From contig CM007316.1 in the NCBI GenBank assembly GCA_000333855.2, forward strand, positions 682,093 to 715,764: a DNA stretch of 33,672 nt. The letters are read 5' to 3'. The DNA comes from Endotrypanum monterogeii. Taxonomy: Eukaryota > Euglenozoa > Kinetoplastea > Trypanosomatida > Trypanosomatidae. This document shows, piece after piece, positions 29,391 to 33,672 of the stretch. The position numbers and the translations under genes are program-made. The notes under the pieces are model-generated. The model did no database searches, was not told where the DNA came from, and saw nothing but the letters and a program-made list of their open reading frames with translations. Position 1 is the stretch's first letter; every line of letters begins with the position of its first letter.

Positions 29391-30856
29391 GTTGAGATTT
29401 CACCTAAAAGTGATGTGTGAGCGGCCGCCGGTTTCTCCCTTCCAATGAGAATGACTCCGCCCGCGGATCGATGACCGAGGTCTGACAACACCTTCTCTCA
29501 ATAAGCGTGTCCATATATATGTTTTTTTTATTGGGTGTCTGTGTTTGTGTTCCGCTAACATATCTTCTTATACATAACGCGCGCTACACCTCGGCAACCA
29601 CGACGGAGTTCCTTCGTAAACTTGGTAATGGATAAGACATGTCATTTATCATGACGCGTATGTAGAAAAAAGAATGCATCCAAAAAAAAACTAAAAAAAT
29701 GGAAAATCAAAAAAAAAAAGAGAAAAGACATTTGACGACCAAATATTGAGAAGAGATGAGAGAAATATGCTTCTTTTGTTTTTTTTTCCTTTGAGACAAA
29801 CGCACGCAAGACCGGGACAGGAATACTGCGTTCCGAGACGAGCAGCACATCAGGGACATATCAAAAAAGTGAAGGCAGAGAAAAAAAACACAGACGCACG
29901 CACGCCGAGATGTAACCAAAACGCTATCACCGTGTGAAGACGAAAAGATTGGTATATACCCCCGAAGCAATCACGACGGAAGCGAAATATTACATCAACA
30001 GCAATAAAAACAATAATATAAAAACATATAGAGCCGAAACGACGTGTAAGGCGATGATCGCTAAGATTCTCCTCCTAGTCAAAAGGATTAGGAAGTAGGT
30101 ATGTCAAGCTACTCATAACACAATAGGGGACATCTGAACGGGAAGAAATGTGACCTACTTACCCGTCGGCCAAGAGGTAAAAAAAAAATTCTTAGCGCCC
30201 CCCGCCTTTTAGTGGTGTTCGTGATTGCCCTTCCTTACTCCTTGGCGTCCTCCGCCTGGAAGTAAGTCTTTTGCACACTCTTTTTTTTTCTTTTGATAAT
30301 CCCAATCTTAATCCTTAACCCAACGCTGACGCTTGAACCTGAATTTCCAACCTCCTCTCTCCCCCCTCTTCGGTGAAAACACGAGCGTGCGCTGGCCTAG
30401 GTCCTGCTCGACGGCTCAGGAAAAAAAAAAAAACCACGCCTACCTCTTTTCCTCCTTTCCACCGAGATCATACCTTCATTTGCTCAACGCCCTCTTTTTT
30501 TTTTGATTTGTTTATATCTGTCTGCTATAAAAAACATTCAGCGTCTTTTTTTTTTTTTTCCTTTCCCTGTCGTCTGCTCCTCTTTGTGTATGCAGGTAGT
30601 AGAAGAAACGGAAAAATTGTGCGCTAATGTCCCCAGACGACCGGGCGGGAAGAAGAAGAAAAAAAGGACAGATCCAGTACCTGAGGGTAGATCAAGGATG
30701 AACGGATACAAAATATATGACTTCGGAGAAGCAGCTGGGGGAAACACAAACCTCGACCCCAGATATAGGATAAAGAGAGAGAATCTCTCAATGTGAAAAC
30801 GTCAGGCAGCAGCATACATTGTGCGAGTAAAAGGGCAGCTCGACAGGAAAGACGCA

Positions 30857-30881
30857 GGGGGGGGGGGGGGGAAAAAAAAAA
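30857..30881. repeat. G15 A10 homopolymer junction
   Basis: Fifteen G joined directly to ten A. Confidence 0.9.
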
Positions 30882-32311
30882 CGTTTATTCGTCTCCAACG
30901 ACGTCACACGGGATTTCGCCGCCGGAAACTCTTTTTTTCAGATCAAATTGAGCATCAGCCACTTTTCTCTCCCCACCCCTTTTTTCTTTTTTTTTTTTTA
31001 CTCACGCTGTAATAAGGAGTGCTTAGTGGGGGTATCTGGTAAATACTCATCAAGTGTGAGGTCGTTACAGAACATCAAAAACACAAGGTACGCGGGCGGC
31101 AACAGAGCGAGAGGGAGTATGAATCACTAAACAGGTGCGAAGGAGCCCAAGACACGAAAGAAAAAAGCGGGTGAGGGAGTATTCACAAACGCTGACCGGG
31201 AAAGAAGTGCTTCTACAAAAATATGTTCACTACCAGAGCTTCACCACGTCCTTTGGTGTACATCTGTGTACACGCCCGCACAGATGCACACCTTTTCCAG
31301 TGTCTGTATGCCTCTACCCAAACTTTCTGGGTGCGCGAAAGGAAATTATCAGGCTAATCCAAAGAAGTACGCCCCCTTACCTCTGCGCCTGGGTGAAGGT
31401 GTACATACTTAAGTAGGTGGAGTGTATAAAAGCTATTTTTCTCGCTATTCCTCAGGTGATGCCTTTGCGTCGAGTTGTGTGTACCGCCATCGCCTTCGTT
31501 CTGCACACTGAATACATTCAGATCATCGTTTGAAGAACTAGATTGGAATGAAAGAAAAAAAAGAGGGGAAAAGAAGAAAAAGACCAAAGCGACAGAGACG
31601 AGGGCAGAAAAAAAAAACACCACCGAAAAAAACAAAGAGGGGTAAAAAGAAAAGAAACTTGTGCGGTACCACGGAAGGGATGGGAGGGGTGGGGAGGGGG
31701 GAAGGGCCAAACAATCTTTGGGGGTGCATACACATGAGATCTCAAAAAAACAAATTGCGCTTTCTAATCCTTTTCTACTAGTAGGTGTATCGACGTTTGT
31801 GTGTCTGTGTTCGCGCGCGCGCTTCCCGTGACTCAGAGTCCACTGCCTGTTTCTCTTTTTGTCTTCTCTGAAACCCCCATCCATTACTTCCCCTCCTCCT
31901 TTGCTTGGTCAGTAGCTTATTGCCCGCATCACACATTCTTCTTTTCCTCTGGTCTTCACTAAAAGACCACACGAAACACACACACACATACACACAGGAA
32001 GAAAGAATTTGTTTTGCAAGTGAAGGGGGCATCAAGGGAAGGCCGCTGGAGTGCAAGAAAGGGAGAGAGAGAGAAACAGTACTGGGGAGAAGAGTCTCGC
32101 ACAGAACAGACGCACAAAATGCGGCACTGGGTCACCTCCACGCACGCACACGCAGTCACGCAAAAAGCAATATAACACACAAACGTAGACAGAAACTAAA
32201 ACATGCGCACGAAGAGAGCCCACGAGCAGAAAAAAAAAAAAAGACAGAGGAGGAGCTACGGTAAGAAGAGAAACCATGCAGGTCACGCATCATCTGCCTT
32301 TCTGGGTTCAT

Positions 32312-32359
32312 CATAATATAATATAATAAATATAATGGTAATAATAATAATAATAATAA
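32312..32359. repeat. TAATA and (AAT)n simple repeat
   Basis: TAATA-type repeats (32312-32335) followed by about seven AAT units (32339-32359). Confidence 0.9.
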
Positions 32360-33204
32360 GCCCATTTCCTCCTCTTCCCTCGGCCCCATCCCTCCCCATC
32401 CCCCTCCCCCCACCAAACAAGAAAAATTGGAGAGAATATAAACACAAGAAAACTGATTTCCTCCGCCTTTCTCGTTGGTGAGAAACATGTGCAGGAAAGG
32501 ACCCGAAAAAAAAAAAAAAATGGTGGTGGAGGCGGGGGGCAGCCAACTGAGGGACGTGAGAGTAACGCAACCCTCTTGTCAACACATACAGCCAAACAGG
32601 TACGAGAAAAAAAAAAGAAAGCGACCGGTTCCCTGGATATATATGCGAGAGATGAGGTAAAATAAATAAGTGATGGAAGTAGAACAAAACATCCCACAAA
32701 TGTTTGTGACAAAGAAAAGAGGAATGCGCTACATAGAAAGTACGGGAGGCGAGTAGTGGATTCCACCGCTATTTCTAATGCGTGCGTCACGAACCAACCT
32801 TCACAGCCGCTGTCGCCCATCATCGCTCTCGTCTCATCTGCGATCCCCAAGTTCCAAGACCATGATGAGGGGAGTAACCACATAGACACGAATACTGGCT
32901 ACGGAAAACAAAACGAAACAAACAAAACAAAACAAAAACGCATGAAGGAAAGGACAACGGAAAATGAAGCCACAAGAAAGCACCCGGAGTCCACACTTAC
33001 CAATGAGGCCTCACAATTGAAGAGTGTTGTAAAATCCCTTAGCCCGTATGATGAGCACATTTCTCTCTGAAGGTGACCTGCATCGGGAACTCGTGAAACA
33101 AATATCGCCCTACAGCCCCTTGTTGGACAACGATGCCCCCAACCCACCAGATGGCGTCTTCTCTTTCTCGCTTAACATTCCATGAGGCCTCCCGCATGCA
33201 GCCT

Positions 33205-33672
33205 CTACACCTGAGTAGATGCGAAGTCCCAGTTCACCATGCCCCACCACGCCTTCACGTACGCCGCACGGTCGTTCTTGTAATCGATGTAGTACGCGTG
33301 CTCCCACACATCGCACGCCAGGATCGGGACGAGGCTAGGCTCCGTCAGCGGGCAGCCGGCATCGTGAGTCTGGTACACCTTCAGCTTGCTGCTCGTTGTG
33401 TCCTTCACAAGCCACGCCCAGCCGGAGCCGAAATGGCCCACAGCAGCATCCGTGAATTGCTCCTTGAACTTCTCAAAGCTGCCAAAGCTCTCCTTGATGG
33501 CATCAGCTATCTTGCCGGTCGGCTCACCGCCGCCGTTCGGAGCCAGGGAGCGCCAGTAGAAGTCGTGGTTGAAGATCTGCGCGGCAGAGTTGAAGACCGG
33601 CCCTTTCTCTGTCTTGATAATCTCCTCCAGAGACTTCGTCGCGAGCCCCGGGTTCGCCTCAGCGGCAGCGTT
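33205..33672 (-). CDS. SODB: Fe-superoxide dismutase, 3' part (5' end beyond window)
   Basis: The last 155 residues of an iron superoxide dismutase, which converts superoxide to oxygen and hydrogen peroxide. Clear family motifs are FNSAAQIFNHDFYW with ligand His at fragment position 36 and the Gln typical of Fe-type enzymes at 32, then LAPNGGGEPTGK, HFGSGWAWLVKD, and DVWEHAYYIDYKN carrying ligands Asp121 and His125. The first ligand His lies in the roughly 40 missing N-terminal residues. The protein is very close to bacterial-type FeSOD, as expected for trypanosomatid SODB enzymes. The C-terminus is FASTQV, which is not a canonical PTS1 tripeptide, so glycosomal import by that signal is not supported; an internal SKL (95-97) would not count. 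SODB genes often occur in tandem in this group, and a second copy could lie outside the window. Truncation is only due to the window edge. Confidence 0.95.
   Translation of the reverse strand, partial: NAAAEANPGLATKSLEEIIKTEKGPVFNSAAQIFNHDFYWRSLAPNGGGEPTGKIADAIKESFGSFEKFKEQFTDAAVGHFGSGWAWLVKDTTSSKLKVYQTHDAGCPLTEPSLVPILACDVWEHAYYIDYKNDRAAYVKAWWGMVNWDFASTQV

Larger units (their letters stand above)
26397..33204. other. 6.8 kb spacer between Fe-SOD and the NEK/PH kinase
   Basis: Longest gene-free stretch of the window. It is rich in homopolymers and microsatellites. Longer open frames here (for example 28272-28835, 32311-32889) start with GTG or encode poly-Phe, poly-Tyr and poly-Pro from simple repeats. 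The only segment with gene-like signals is 29207-29405. Confidence 0.65.

Noticed and set aside
31354..31884. 176-codon minus-strand frame with ATG
   Set aside because: The centre is poly-Phe/Ser from homopolymers, and the DNA upstream of the ATG is purine-rich on that strand, so no acceptor is likely.
32311..32889. 192-codon minus-strand frame downstream of SOD
   Set aside because: It contains poly-Pro, poly-Phe and a poly-Tyr stretch encoded by microsatellites; no globular region or splice signal supports it.

Overview
The window looks like part of a trypanosomatid (kinetoplastid protist) chromosome. All nine supported genes lie on the minus strand, are intron-free and have long intergenic spacers. 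Most are preceded, on the transcribed strand, by a pyrimidine-rich tract and then a first AG close to the ATG. That is the layout of a directional gene cluster transcribed from right to left and matured by spliced-leader trans-splicing. Several proteins fit as well: a trypanosomatid-style Fe-superoxide dismutase, a short Tudor-less SMN, a PEBP-type mitoribosomal protein mL38 and a NEK-like kinase with a C-terminal PH domain. Genus cannot be fixed. Coding DNA is moderately GC-rich, while spacers are rich in A/T microsatellites and homopolymers.

Layout in transcription order (right to left): the 3' three quarters of an Fe-SOD gene running off the right edge (33205-33672); a 6.8 kb spacer (26397-33204) with one possible cis-intron signature near 29.3 kb; a NEK/PH kinase with an N-myristoylation signal (24447-26396); a 6.2 kb spacer (18295-24446) containing a GC-rich island at about 19.37-20.15 kb; an SMN homologue (17836-18294); a small basic protein (16074-16802); a protein with a possible F-box and a JmjC-like region (12834-14693); a 179-aa unknown (11480-12019); mitoribosomal mL38 (9005-10546); a coiled-coil protein (6007-7707); and a Pumilio-repeat, probably nucleolar protein (1507-3843), followed by 1.5 kb without a gene.

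As usual in such clusters, neighbours are not one pathway. Several do serve RNA or ribosome biology: the PUF protein probably in rRNA maturation, mL38 in the mitoribosome, SMN in Sm-core assembly. Gene starts were checked base by base. Three apparent longer reading frames begin with GTG or TTG, so the first in-frame ATG was used, and predicted splice acceptors agree with those choices. No tRNA, rRNA, CRISPR, insertion sequence or recognisable promoter was seen.
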